From Patulibacter minatonensis DSM 18081 (GTDB lineage Bacteria > Actinomycetota > Thermoleophilia > Solirubrobacterales > Solirubrobacteraceae), in the NCBI RefSeq assembly GCF_000519325.1, contig NZ_KI912613.1, positions 3,739,859 to 3,803,858 on the forward strand: a stretch of 64,000 bases of DNA. The letters run 5' to 3'. How positions within the stretch are numbered: the stretch's first letter is position 1; every line of letters begins with the position of its first letter. The notes beneath the pieces are model-generated. The model ran no database searches, had not been told where the DNA came from, and saw only the letters and a program-made list of their open reading frames with translations. Below, piece by piece: positions 52,811 through 61,510 of this stretch. Both the position numbers and the translations under genes were made by a program.

Positions 52811-52840
52811 ATGCCGACGTCGGACGGGACCCAGCGGTGA
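52811..52840 (+). CDS. Nine-codon leader ORF overlapping mltG
   Basis: ATG at 52811 opens a nine-codon frame (MPTSDGTQR) ending in a TGA (52838-52840) that overlaps the GTG start of mltG by four bases. A TAGCGT box ends 7 bases before the ATG, matching the leaderless promoters of neighbouring genes. It may only serve to couple translation, or may regulate mltG; a chance ORF is also possible. Confidence 0.4.
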   Translation: MPTSDGTQR

Positions 52841-54900
52841 GTCCTCGCGGAAAGCGCGGGGGCGGGGCGCGGTCGGAGGACGACCGCCAGCGGGCGCGCC
52901 TCGAGCGCGAGCAGCGGCGCGCCCAACGCGAGGGCCGACCGGTCCCGCGCAGCATCGACGACCTGCCCGTCGCCGAGCCGTCCCTCGGCCTCGGGGGCGC
53001 GCAGGACACGGCGCGACCAGGCGCCCCGGAGACGGCCGCGACCGGCGATCGCACGACGCCCGAGAGCCCCGAGGACGCGGCGGCCGTCGGACGTCGCGAG
53101 CGCCTCGCGGCCCTGCGCGAAGGGACCGAGACGGGCCCGACCCGCTCCGGCGACCGTCCGGACCCGGTCACCGACGCCCGTCCCGCCGCCGCGACGGGCC
53201 CGGCGGCCGACGACCGCGGCGCCGCAGCCCGCCCGGAGCCGGACGCGCGCCCCGCGGCCGGTCCGCCGCCGAGCACCGACCCGCGCCCGGCCGGCGACAC
53301 CGTCCGCCGCGCCTCGGCGCCCCGCGACCCGGCGGCCGGACGGTCCGACGCCGACGGGCAGCCCGCGGCGCGCCGTTCCGCACCCGCACCCGACCTCGCG
53401 CCGGCGGGCACCCGCGGGCCCTGGTGGTCGCAGGGCGCCGCCGGCCCGCCGCCCCCGCCGCCGCAGGAGGCGCCCGAGCGCCCGACGACCTCCGGCGCGC
53501 GGCCCTCGGCACCCGACGCTCCGACGGACCGGCCCGCCCGGGCGTCCGCCGCCCAGGAGACCCGCCCGAACCCCGCGGGCCCGCGCATCGGGCCGCCCGG
53601 CACCGGTGCACCGCCGCAGCGGCAGGACCCCGACGACTGGTTCGGCACGGACGACGGGCACGACGACCACGCCGACCACGCCGACCACGCCGATCACGAC
53701 GACGACCAGACGCCGATCGGCACGATCGACGCCGCCACCCGGAACACGCTGCCCGAGTCGCCGAAGAAGCGCCGGTTCCGGCGCGACCGCGACGCGTCCC
53801 CCGCCAGCGTCCACGTCCGCAAGGCGCCCGCGCGCCGTGGCGTCTCCCGGATCGCGGCGATCGTCGTCCTCGTCCCGTTCGTCCTGGTGCTCGCGGCGGT
53901 CGTGTTCCTCTTCCAGCCGTTCCACGGCGAGGGCGAGGGCGAGATCCGCGTGCGGATCAAGCCCGGGTCCTCGGTCGACGACATCGGCAAGCTGCTGAAG
54001 GAGAAGGGCGTCGTCAGCAACTCGCTGGCGTTCGCGATCCGCGCGCGGATCTCCGGCGACGGCGGCAACCTCAAGGCGGGCGTGCTGCGCCTGAAGCGGG
54101 ACATGTCCTACGGCGCGGCGCTGAAGGCGCTCCAGCAGGACCCGCTGCCGCCGTCGGTCGTCCGCGTTTCGATCCCCGAGGGCCTGTCGCGGAGCGAGAT
54201 CGCCTCGTCGATCAAGAAGGCGGGCGTCTCCGGCAGCTACCTGACGGCGAGCGCCAGGTCGAAGGGCTTCAACCCCCGGACGTACGGCCAGCCGCGCAGC
54301 CGCAAGGGCCTCGAGGGCTTCCTGTACCCGGCGACGTACGAGCTCCAGCGCGGGGGCGCCACGTCGGCCGCACTGGTCGCGGAGCAGCTGAAGGCGTTCG
54401 AGGAGAACTTCTCGAAGGTCTCGATGCGGCGCGCCAAGCGGGCGAACCTCTCCGACTACGACGTGCTGATCATCGCGTCGATGGTCGAGCGCGAGGTCCG
54501 GGTCCCGTCCGAGCGGAAGATCGTGGCGTCGGTGATCTACAACCGGCTCAAGAACGACATGCCGCTCGGGATCGACGCGACGACGCGCTACGCGCTCAAG
54601 AACTGGGACACGCCGCTGAAGAACTCGGATTTCGACCCGAACGACCCGTACGACACCCGGCGCCGCAAGGGCCTCCCGCCGACCCCGATCGGGTCGCCGG
54701 GCCTGGCGTCGATCAAGGCCGCCGCCAACCCGGCCTCGACCTCGTACATCTACTACGTGGTCAAGCCGTGCGGCGGCGGGCGTCACAGCTTCAGCACCAA
54801 CAACGCCGAGTTCCAGAAGGACGACGCGGCGTACAAGGCCGCACAGCAGCGCGCCGGGGGCGACCCGTCGGCGAAGGACGCGAAGGGCTGCAGGTCTTGA
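52837..54900 (+). CDS. mltG: Endolytic transglycosylase MltG
   Basis: A 687-residue inner-membrane protein: about 330 disordered, proline/alanine/aspartate-rich cytoplasmic residues (including a His/Asp-rich tract at 272-291), one transmembrane helix (about 338-358), a LysM-like part (IKPGSSVDDIGKLL), and the YceG catalytic domain with IIASMVEREV (catalytic Glu about 551) and GLPPTPIGSPGLASIKAA. It cleaves nascent peptidoglycan glycans. Much longer N terminus than E. coli MltG (340 aa). GTG start at 52837; its stop overlaps the aroE TTG start. Confidence 0.92.
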   Translation: MSPRGKRGGGARSEDDRQRARLEREQRRAQREGRPVPRSIDDLPVAEPSLGLGGAQDTARPGAPETAATGDRTTPESPEDAAAVGRRERLAALREGTETGPTRSGDRPDPVTDARPAAATGPAADDRGAAARPEPDARPAAGPPPSTDPRPAGDTVRRASAPRDPAAGRSDADGQPAARRSAPAPDLAPAGTRGPWWSQGAAGPPPPPPQEAPERPTTSGARPSAPDAPTDRPARASAAQETRPNPAGPRIGPPGTGAPPQRQDPDDWFGTDDGHDDHADHADHADHDDDQTPIGTIDAATRNTLPESPKKRRFRRDRDASPASVHVRKAPARRGVSRIAAIVVLVPFVLVLAAVVFLFQPFHGEGEGEIRVRIKPGSSVDDIGKLLKEKGVVSNSLAFAIRARISGDGGNLKAGVLRLKRDMSYGAALKALQQDPLPPSVVRVSIPEGLSRSEIASSIKKAGVSGSYLTASARSKGFNPRTYGQPRSRKGLEGFLYPATYELQRGGATSAALVAEQLKAFEENFSKVSMRRAKRANLSDYDVLIIASMVEREVRVPSERKIVASVIYNRLKNDMPLGIDATTRYALKNWDTPLKNSDFDPNDPYDTRRRKGLPPTPIGSPGLASIKAAANPASTSYIYYVVKPCGGGRHSFSTNNAEFQKDDAAYKAAQQRAGGDPSAKDAKGCRS

Positions 54901-55736
54901 CCGAAGCCCCGTCGCCGGCGGCCGCGGGCCTCGACCCGGCCCGCCCGTGGCGCCTCGGCGTCTTCGGCTGGCCGGTCGCCCACAGCCGTTCGCCCGCGAT
55001 GCACGGCGCGGCGCTCCGCGCGCTCGGCCTCGCGCACTGGACGTACGGGGCGCTGCCGGTCCCGCCGGAGCACGTCGCCGCCGCGTTCGCCGCGCTGCCG
55101 GACTCCGGGTTCGCCGGCGCGAACGTGACGATCCCGCACAAGCACGAGGCCCTCGCCGCCGCCGACGTGGCCACCCCGGCCGCCGCGGAGATCGGTGCTG
55201 CGAACATGCTCACGGTGCTCGGCGACGGGACGATCGAGGCGGACAACACCGACGCACCGGGCCTGATCGACGTGCTGGGCGAGCCGGCCGCCGGGCGCAC
55301 CGCGCTGATCCTCGGCGCCGGCGGCAGCTCCCGCGCGTGCGCGTGGGCGCTGCGCGAGGCCGGTTGCTCCCGCGTCGCCGTCTGGAACCGCACCGCCGGG
55401 CGCGCCGTGGAGCTGGCCCACGACCTCGGCGTCGACGCGGTCGACGCCCCGTTCGACGCCGACCTGCTGGTCAACTGCACCGCGGTCGGGCTCCACGACC
55501 CGGAGGAGACGTTCGAGCGCCTGCCGGTCCGGGCCGCGGACCTCGGCGTCCACCGCGTCGTCGTCGACCTGGTCTACCGCGCCGGCGGCACACCGCTCCT
55601 GCACGCCGCGGCGGACGCCGGTGCGCGGACCGTCGACGGCCTCGCGATCCTCGTCGCCCAGGGCGCCCGGAGCCTGGAGCGCTGGACCGGACGGCCCGCG
55701 CCGCGGGACGTCATGGACGACGCCGTGCGCACCTGA
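54897..55736 (+). CDS. aroE: Shikimate dehydrogenase
   Basis: A 279-residue enzyme with GWPVAHSRSPAMHGAAL (shikimate site), NVTIPHKHEAL (catalytic lysine), ADNTDAPGLI (conserved Asp) and the NADP fold ILGAGGSSRACAWAL. It reduces 3-dehydroshikimate in aromatic amino acid biosynthesis. The start is TTG 54897, overlapping the mltG stop (TTGA), typical of the alaS-ruvX-mltG-aroE block. An upstream open frame is not used. Confidence 0.93.
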   Translation: MTEAPSPAAAGLDPARPWRLGVFGWPVAHSRSPAMHGAALRALGLAHWTYGALPVPPEHVAAAFAALPDSGFAGANVTIPHKHEALAAADVATPAAAEIGAANMLTVLGDGTIEADNTDAPGLIDVLGEPAAGRTALILGAGGSSRACAWALREAGCSRVAVWNRTAGRAVELAHDLGVDAVDAPFDADLLVNCTAVGLHDPEETFERLPVRAADLGVHRVVVDLVYRAGGTPLLHAAADAGARTVDGLAILVAQGARSLERWTGRPAPRDVMDDAVRT

Positions 55737-55940
55737 TCCGGCCGCCCGGCGGCCGGTCGGGGCGCCCGGCTCCTCGCCCGGGGGCCTCCGGCACCACCGC
55801 CCGTCCACCCCGACCCCGCGGCTCCACCGGCCCGGGCCTCACGATCCGTCCAGGCGGCGACGACGGCGTCCCGCTCGTCCGTGCGTCGATTCGTCCAGGG
55901 GTGGAGGTTCGCCCGGATCTGGCCGATACTCGTGAAGACC

Positions 55941-57725
55941 GTGTTGGACCAGCCGTCACTAGGAGCCGAGGAGGGCACCGTCGAGCATGCCCATCCGGGT
56001 GGCCTCGACGGCGAGATGCTGCCCCTGGAGCGGGCGCTGTCCTCCCCGCGCCTCGAGCTCGCCGGCATGCCGCTGACCGAGATCCTCGTCGCCCGCGGCG
56101 CCGAGCCCCAGGGGGTCCGCGACGCCGTCGCCGCCGCCCGCGACCGCGAGCTGCCGCTGGACCGCGCCGTCGTGGAGCTCGGCGTGGCCACCGGGGACGG
56201 GGTCGCCCGCGCCCTCGCGGACCGCTACGGGCTCGACCACCTCGACCTCGCCCACACCCAGCCCGACGCCTCGGTCACCGGGATCCTCTCCGCCGACGAC
56301 GCGCGCACCTACCAGGCGGTCCCGGTCGCCCGTCTCGGCCACGAGCTCGTCATCGCGATCGCCGACCCCAGCAACATGCTGATCGCCGAGGACCTCGCGA
56401 TGCTGACGCGCGGGGCCGTGCGGCTGGCGGTCGCCGCGCGCGAGGACGTGCAGGTGCGCCTCGCGTCGCTGACGCACCTCGACGAGGCCGTCAAGCGCGC
56501 CACGCCGGACGCGCCGACCGACACCGGCGGCCAGGACGACGCGATCGACGTCCGCTCCGGCACGGAGGACGCGCCGGTCATCAACCTCGTCAACACGGTG
56601 CTCGCCCAGGCGATCGAGCGGCGCGCCTCCGACGTCCACTTCTCGCCGCTCGAGCACGGGATGCGGGTCCGCTTCCGCATCGACGGCGTCCTGACGGAGA
56701 CCGCCACGGTCCCCAAGGCGCTCGTCCCGGGGCTCGTCAGCCGCCTGAAGGTCATGGCGGACCTCGACATCGCCGAGCGCCGGCGCTCGCAGGACGGCCG
56801 CGTCAGCATCACCATCGACGGCCGCGGCGTCGACCTGCGCGCCGTGACCCTGCCGTCGGTGCACGGCGAGGCCGTGATCCTCCGCATCCTCGACCGCGCC
56901 GACGGCGTGATCACGCTCGACCGCCTCGGCATGGGGATCGAGGACCGCAGCCGCTTCGAGGCCGCGTTCACGAAGCCCTACGGCGCGATCCTCGCGACCG
57001 GGCCGACCGGCTCGGGCAAGAGCACGTCGCTCTACGCCGCCCTGCAGCGGCTGAACACCGCCGACCGCCACATCGTCACGATCGAGGACCCGGTCGAGCG
57101 CCAGCTCGACGGCGTCACCCAGGTCCAGGTCAACACCCGGGCCGGCGTGTCGTTCGCCAACGGCCTGCGCTCGATGATGCGTGCCGACCCCGACGTGATC
57201 ATGGTCGGCGAGATCCGCGACGCCGAGACCGCGAAGATCGCCGTCGAGTCCGCGCTCACCGGCCACCTCGTCCTCTCGACGCTCCACACGAACGACGCCC
57301 CGACGGCCGTCACCCGCCTGCTCGAGATGGGCGTCGAGCCGTTCCTCGTCGCCTCCGCGATCGACTGCGTCGTCGCCCAGCGCCTCGCGCGGTCGCTCTG
57401 CGAGACCTGCAAGCGCCCCGTCCGGATGCCGGCCGAGCTCGTGCGGCAGCAGGGCTTCGTGGTCGACGACGACGTCGACGTCTTCGAGGCCGTCGGGTGC
57501 GGCCGCTGCGGCGACACCGGCTACCGCGGCCGCATCGGGCTCTACGAGGTGATGGTCGTCGACGAGGAGATGCGCTCGATGATCGTCGAGCGCGCCCCGA
57601 TCGATCGCATCACCGCCCGCGCGGTCGCGACCGGGATGGCCCGGCTGCGCGACGACGGCCTGCGCAAGGTCCTGAGCGGCCGGACCTCGTTCGCCGAGGT
57701 CACGCGCGTCACCGGCGACGCGTAG
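55941..57725 (+). CDS. pilB: Type IV pilus assembly ATPase PilB (GspE family)
   Basis: A 594-residue assembly ATPase: an MshEN-like N-terminal domain (MPLTEILVARGAEP, LADRYGLDHLDL), a Walker A GPTGSGKSTSLYAAL, Asp box and Walker B DPDVIMVGEIRD, His box, and the C-terminal zinc tetracysteine (CETCKRP, CGRCGDTGYRGR). It powers pilin polymerisation. Start uncertain: GTG 55941 with a GATACT box 10 bases upstream, or ATG 56016. A strong GAGGAGG site lies between, before an out-of-frame ATG. Confidence 0.9.
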   Translation: MLDQPSLGAEEGTVEHAHPGGLDGEMLPLERALSSPRLELAGMPLTEILVARGAEPQGVRDAVAAARDRELPLDRAVVELGVATGDGVARALADRYGLDHLDLAHTQPDASVTGILSADDARTYQAVPVARLGHELVIAIADPSNMLIAEDLAMLTRGAVRLAVAAREDVQVRLASLTHLDEAVKRATPDAPTDTGGQDDAIDVRSGTEDAPVINLVNTVLAQAIERRASDVHFSPLEHGMRVRFRIDGVLTETATVPKALVPGLVSRLKVMADLDIAERRRSQDGRVSITIDGRGVDLRAVTLPSVHGEAVILRILDRADGVITLDRLGMGIEDRSRFEAAFTKPYGAILATGPTGSGKSTSLYAALQRLNTADRHIVTIEDPVERQLDGVTQVQVNTRAGVSFANGLRSMMRADPDVIMVGEIRDAETAKIAVESALTGHLVLSTLHTNDAPTAVTRLLEMGVEPFLVASAIDCVVAQRLARSLCETCKRPVRMPAELVRQQGFVVDDDVDVFEAVGCGRCGDTGYRGRIGLYEVMVVDEEMRSMIVERAPIDRITARAVATGMARLRDDGLRKVLSGRTSFAEVTRVTGDA

Positions 57726-57892
57726 CCGGGACCGGGGCCCGCCCCGAGCGTCCGGGTCCGAAGTCCGCGGGACCCGGAGCGCGAAGGGTGCGAGCACGGT
57801 CCACGCGCGCCGTCCATCGCGGTCCACCGTTCGTCCACCGGACGGCGTCCACCTCACCGCGGAGCGCCGCGCGGGCCGATCGGTGGAGGGAC

Positions 57893-59029
57893 ATGGCCCC
57901 CCAGTTCCACGATCTCGTCCAGGCGATGATCGCCCACGAAGCATCCGACCTCCACCTGACGGCGGAGAGCCCCCCGATGATCCGGGTGCGTGGTTCGCTG
58001 ATGCCGGTCCCGAAGTCCGAGGTCCTGGACACGGTCGCCTGCCGGGAGCTGGTGTACGGCCTGTTGAGCACGCCGCAGCGGCAGAAGCTGGAGACCGACC
58101 GCCAGGTCGACTTCGCCTACCCGATCCCGGGCGTGGCCCGCTTCCGCGTCAACGCGTTCCAGCAGCGCGGCGCGACCGGCGCGGCACTGCGCCTGATCCC
58201 CGACCGCATCCGGACGCTCGCCGAGCTCGGGCTGCCCGAGGTCATCGGCGGCCTCACCGAGAAGCCCCGCGGACTCGTCCTCGTCACGGGCCCGACGGGC
58301 TCGGGCAAGTCGACGACGCTCGCCGCGATGATCGACAAGATCAACCTCGAGCGCCACGACCACATCCTCACCATCGAGGACCCGATCGAGGTGCTGCACC
58401 CGCACAAGGGCTGCATCGTCAACCAGCGCGAGCTGGGCACCGACGCGCAGAGCTTCGCCATGGCCCTGAAGGCCGCGCTGCGTCAGGACCCGGACGTGAT
58501 CCTCGTCGGCGAGATGCGCGACATCGAGACGATGGGCACCGCCCTGACCGCCGCGGAGACCGGCCACCTCGTCTTCGCGACCCTGCACACGCAGGACGCC
58601 CCGCAGACGGTCGACCGCATCATCGACTCGTTCCCGGCCGGCCAGCAGAACCAGGTCCGCATGCAACTGGCCTCCGCGCTCCAGGGGGTGCTCTGCCAGC
58701 AGATCCTCCCGACCGCCGACGGCACCGGCCGGCTCTGCGCGATGGAGATCATGATCCCGACCGCCGCGATCCGGAACCTGATCCGCGAGGGCAAGACCCA
58801 CCAGATCCGCTCGTCGATCCAGACCGGGCAGCGCTACGGCATGCAGACGCTCGAGACCTCGCTCGTCGAGCTCGTCCAGAGCGGCCGGCTGGACCGCTCC
58901 GTCGCCGAGCAGCGGGCCAACGAGGTCGGCGACCTGCGCCGCCTGCTGGACAACGCGGGGGAGACGCCGCGCCCGATGTCGCCCGCCCTCGACCCCGCCC
59001 AGCAGCAGCCGCAGCTGGCGGCGATGTAG
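57893..59029 (+). CDS. pilT: Type IV pilus retraction ATPase PilT
   Basis: A 378-residue ATPase: MIAHEASDLHLTAESPPMIR (PAS-like N domain), Walker A VTGPTGSGKSTT, Walker B DPDVILVGEMRD, and a C-terminal AIRNLIREGKTHQI (the AIRNLIRE motif diagnostic of PilT). It depolymerises pili, giving twitching motility. It lacks the PilB tetracysteine. GGAGGG precedes ATG 57893. The presence of PilT indicates true retractile type IVa-like pili. Confidence 0.96.
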   Translation: MAPQFHDLVQAMIAHEASDLHLTAESPPMIRVRGSLMPVPKSEVLDTVACRELVYGLLSTPQRQKLETDRQVDFAYPIPGVARFRVNAFQQRGATGAALRLIPDRIRTLAELGLPEVIGGLTEKPRGLVLVTGPTGSGKSTTLAAMIDKINLERHDHILTIEDPIEVLHPHKGCIVNQRELGTDAQSFAMALKAALRQDPDVILVGEMRDIETMGTALTAAETGHLVFATLHTQDAPQTVDRIIDSFPAGQQNQVRMQLASALQGVLCQQILPTADGTGRLCAMEIMIPTAAIRNLIREGKTHQIRSSIQTGQRYGMQTLETSLVELVQSGRLDRSVAEQRANEVGDLRRLLDNAGETPRPMSPALDPAQQQPQLAAM

Positions 59030-59050
59030 CCCCCGGAGGACCCCCGCCTC

Positions 59051-60259
59051 ATGAGCACCTACTCCTACCTCGCCCTCGAGCCCGCCGGGACGCGCGCCAA
59101 GGGCGAGCTCGACGGCGACAACGCCGACGCCGTCTCCGACCTGCTGCGCCAGCGGGGCATGATCCCGCTCTCGGTCGACCTCAAGCGTGCGGCCTGGAAC
59201 TTCGAGATCAAGATCATGGAGCGCGTCAAGGCGCGCGACATGGTCGTCTTCTCGCGCCAGTTCTCGACGATGATCTCGTCCGGCATGACGGTGCTCCGCG
59301 CGCTGTCGGTGCTCGAGCTGCAGACCGAGAACGACAAGTTCAAGGAGGTGCTGGCCCAGGTCCGCACCGACGTCGAGGGGGGCGCGTCCCTCTCCGAGGC
59401 GATGGAGCAGCACCCGCGCGTCTTCAGCCGCCTGTTCGTCGCCCTGGTCCACGCCGGCGAGATCGGCGGCATCCTCGAGGACGCGCTCGAGCGCGCCGCG
59501 GACCAGCTCGAGAAGGACGACAAGCTCCGCCGCGCCGTCAGGAGCGCGATGGTCTACCCGAGCGTCGTGATCTCGTTCGCGCTGATCGTCGTCCTCGCCC
59601 TCGTCGCCTTCCTCGTGCCGGTCTTCGTCGGCGTCCTGAACGACTTCAACGGCAAGCTGCCGGCGATCACGAAGATCACGGTGGCGATGAGCGACGCCGT
59701 CACCGGCTACTGGTGGGCGGGGATCCTGATCGTCGCGGCCACGGTCTTCTCCGTCCGGCGCTACGTGCGGACGGAGCAGGGCCGCCGCAACAAGGACAAG
59801 CTGTTCCTCAAGCTCCCCGTGAAGATCGGCACGATCGTCCAGAAGGTCGCGATCGCCCGCTGGTCCCGCACCTTCGGCACGCTCGCCGCGGCCGGCGTGC
59901 CGCTGCTCCACGCCGTCGAGATCACGGGTCGCACCTCGGGCAACACCGTCATCGAGGACGCCATGACCGAGGTCGCCGAGAGCATCCGGCGGGGCGGCAC
60001 GATCGCGGCGCCGCTGCGCGAGGCGCCGGTGTTCCCGCCGATGGTGTCCCACATGGTCGGCGTCGGCGAGGAGACCGGCGACCTCGACGCGATGCTGTCG
60101 AAGGTCGCCGACTTCTACGAGGACGAGGTCGACGCCGCGGTCAAGGCCCTGATGTCGATCCTCGAGCCGCTCCTGATCGTCGTCATCGGCGGCGCGGTCG
60201 GCTTCATCGTGATCTCCATGTACCTGCCGCTGTTCGCGGTCTACGACTCCATCAAGTAG
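59051..60259 (+). CDS. pilC: Type IV pilus platform protein PilC (GspF family)
   Basis: A 402-residue inner-membrane protein with two GspF domains: RDMVVFSRQFSTMISSGMTV (domain 1), and IARWSRTFGTLAAAGVPLL (domain 2), each followed by a membrane-associated helical hairpin; three transmembrane segments. It anchors the ATPases PilB/PilT beneath the membrane. GGAGG lies 9 bases before ATG 59051. The pilins, prepilin peptidase and PilMNOQ parts are outside the window. Confidence 0.95.
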   Translation: MSTYSYLALEPAGTRAKGELDGDNADAVSDLLRQRGMIPLSVDLKRAAWNFEIKIMERVKARDMVVFSRQFSTMISSGMTVLRALSVLELQTENDKFKEVLAQVRTDVEGGASLSEAMEQHPRVFSRLFVALVHAGEIGGILEDALERAADQLEKDDKLRRAVRSAMVYPSVVISFALIVVLALVAFLVPVFVGVLNDFNGKLPAITKITVAMSDAVTGYWWAGILIVAATVFSVRRYVRTEQGRRNKDKLFLKLPVKIGTIVQKVAIARWSRTFGTLAAAGVPLLHAVEITGRTSGNTVIEDAMTEVAESIRRGGTIAAPLREAPVFPPMVSHMVGVGEETGDLDAMLSKVADFYEDEVDAAVKALMSILEPLLIVVIGGAVGFIVISMYLPLFAVYDSIK

Positions 60260-60299
60260 CCACGGGCCGGGGGACCGGCCACGCGGGGATGGGCACCGA

Positions 60300-60324
60300 C
60301 GGGGCCGCGCGACGCGCGGCCCCG
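60300..60324 (+). terminator. Hairpin terminator after pilC
   Basis: CGGGGCCGCGCG and CGCGCGGCCCCG form a perfect 12-pair stem around a single A, 41 bases after the pilC stop. No U-run follows. It probably ends the pilBTC mRNA. Confidence 0.65.
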
Positions 60325-60364
60325 CTCGTCGTCGGGCCGGCCCTCCGTCGACGCCCGCAATAAG

Positions 60365-60378
60365 CGGACCACGGTCCG
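60365..60378. promoter_or_regulatory. CGGACC-AC-GGTCCG palindrome upstream of the LLM oxidoreductase
   Basis: A perfect palindrome with 6-base arms and a two-base spacer, 77 bases upstream of the LLM oxidoreductase ATG. It could be an operator of a TetR- or MarR-type regulator. No such gene is adjacent. Confidence 0.4.
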
Positions 60379-60454
60379 AATAGCGCGCTGATGTGCCATG
60401 ATGACCGCAGGCGCCGGGCACCAGCCCCGGCCTCGCATCCCGCAGGAGCTCGTC

Positions 60455-61510
60455 ATGGAACTCGGAATCGCCACCTTCGCCGACGTCGGGCGCGACCCGT
60501 CCACCGGGCAGCTGGTGACCCCGGAGCAGCGCCTGGCCGATCTCCTGGAGGAGGCCGAGCTGGCCGAGCAGGTCGGGCTCGACGTGTTCGGCCTCGGCGA
60601 GCACCACCGGCCCGACTACGCGGTCTCCGCTCCCGCCGTGGCGCTCGCGGCCATCGCCGCCCGCACCGAGCGGATCCGGCTCACCAGCGCGGTCACGGTC
60701 CTGTCGTCCGACGATCCGGTGCGGGTGTTCCAGCAGTTCGCCACCGTCGACCTGCTGTCGCACGGGCGGGCGGAGATCATGGCCGGCCGTGGCAGCTTCA
60801 CCGAGTCGTTCCCGCTCTTCGGCCAGGACCTGAAGGACTACGACGACCTCTACGAGGAGAAGCTCGGCCTGCTGCTGGAGCTGCGGGGGAGCGAGAAGGT
60901 GACCTGGTCGGGCACGCATCGCGCGCCGCTGAACGATGCCGGCGTCTACCCGCGCCCGGTCCAGGATCCGCTGCCCGTCTGGGTCGCCGTCGGCGGCACG
61001 CCGCAGTCGGTCGCCCGGGCGGGACTCCTCGACCTCCCGCTGACGATCGCGATCCTCTCCGGGACCTTCGAGCGCTACGTGCCGCTGGTCGACCTGTACA
61101 AGCGGGCGCGGGACCACGCCGGTCTGGACCCCGAGGGTGGCCGGGTCGCGATCAACACCCACACGTGGGTCGCGCCGGACTCGAAGCAGGCGGCCGACGA
61201 GTTCTGGCCCGCCTACGCGCCGATGATGAACCGGGTCGGACGGGAGCGCGGCTGGCCGCCGATGACCCGCGAGGCGTTCGACCAGCAGCGGTCCGGACTC
61301 AACGCGCTGGGCGTGGGCTCGACGGAGGAGCTCACCGCCAAGATCCTGCACGCGCACGAGCTCTTCGGCAACGACCGCTACATGGGTCAGTTCGCCCTCG
61401 GTGCGATGACCCATCGGAAGGTCCTCGAGGCGATCGAGCTCTTCGGCACCGAGGTCGCCCCGGCGGTCCGGGCCGAGGTCGCACGGCGCGAGGCGCCGGC
61501 CGCGGTCTGA
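60455..61510 (+). CDS. LLM-class flavin-dependent oxidoreductase
   Basis: A 351-residue luciferase-like monooxygenase (Atu2307-type pattern). [16 protein letters not shown] near the N terminus, [34 protein letters not shown] and [14 protein letters not shown] are typical. It binds FMN and oxidises an unknown small molecule. An upstream ATG would add 19 residues; CAGGAG 7 bases before ATG 60455 supports the shorter form. It is monocistronic with a palindrome upstream. Confidence 0.88.
   Translation: MELGIATFADVGRDPSTGQLVTPEQRLADLLEEAELAEQVGLDVFGLGEHHRPDYAVSAPAVALAAIAARTERIRLTSAVTVLSSDDPVRVFQQFATVDLLSHGRAEIMAGRGSFTESFPLFGQDLKDYDDLYEEKLGLLLELRGSEKVTWSGTHRAPLNDAGVYPRPVQDPLPVWVAVGGTPQSVARAGLLDLPLTIAILSGTFERYVPLVDLYKRARDHAGLDPEGGRVAINTHTWVAPDSKQAADEFWPAYAPMMNRVGRERGWPPMTREAFDQQRSGLNALGVGSTEELTAKILHAHELFGNDRYMGQFALGAMTHRKVLEAIELFGTEVAPAVRAEVARREAPAAV

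Noticed and set aside
55967-55990. GAGGAGG ribosome site followed by ATG 55987 as the pilB start
   Set aside because: That ATG is not in the pilB frame. Unless a base is missing there, GTG 55941 or ATG 56016 is the start; resequencing of this spot would settle it.
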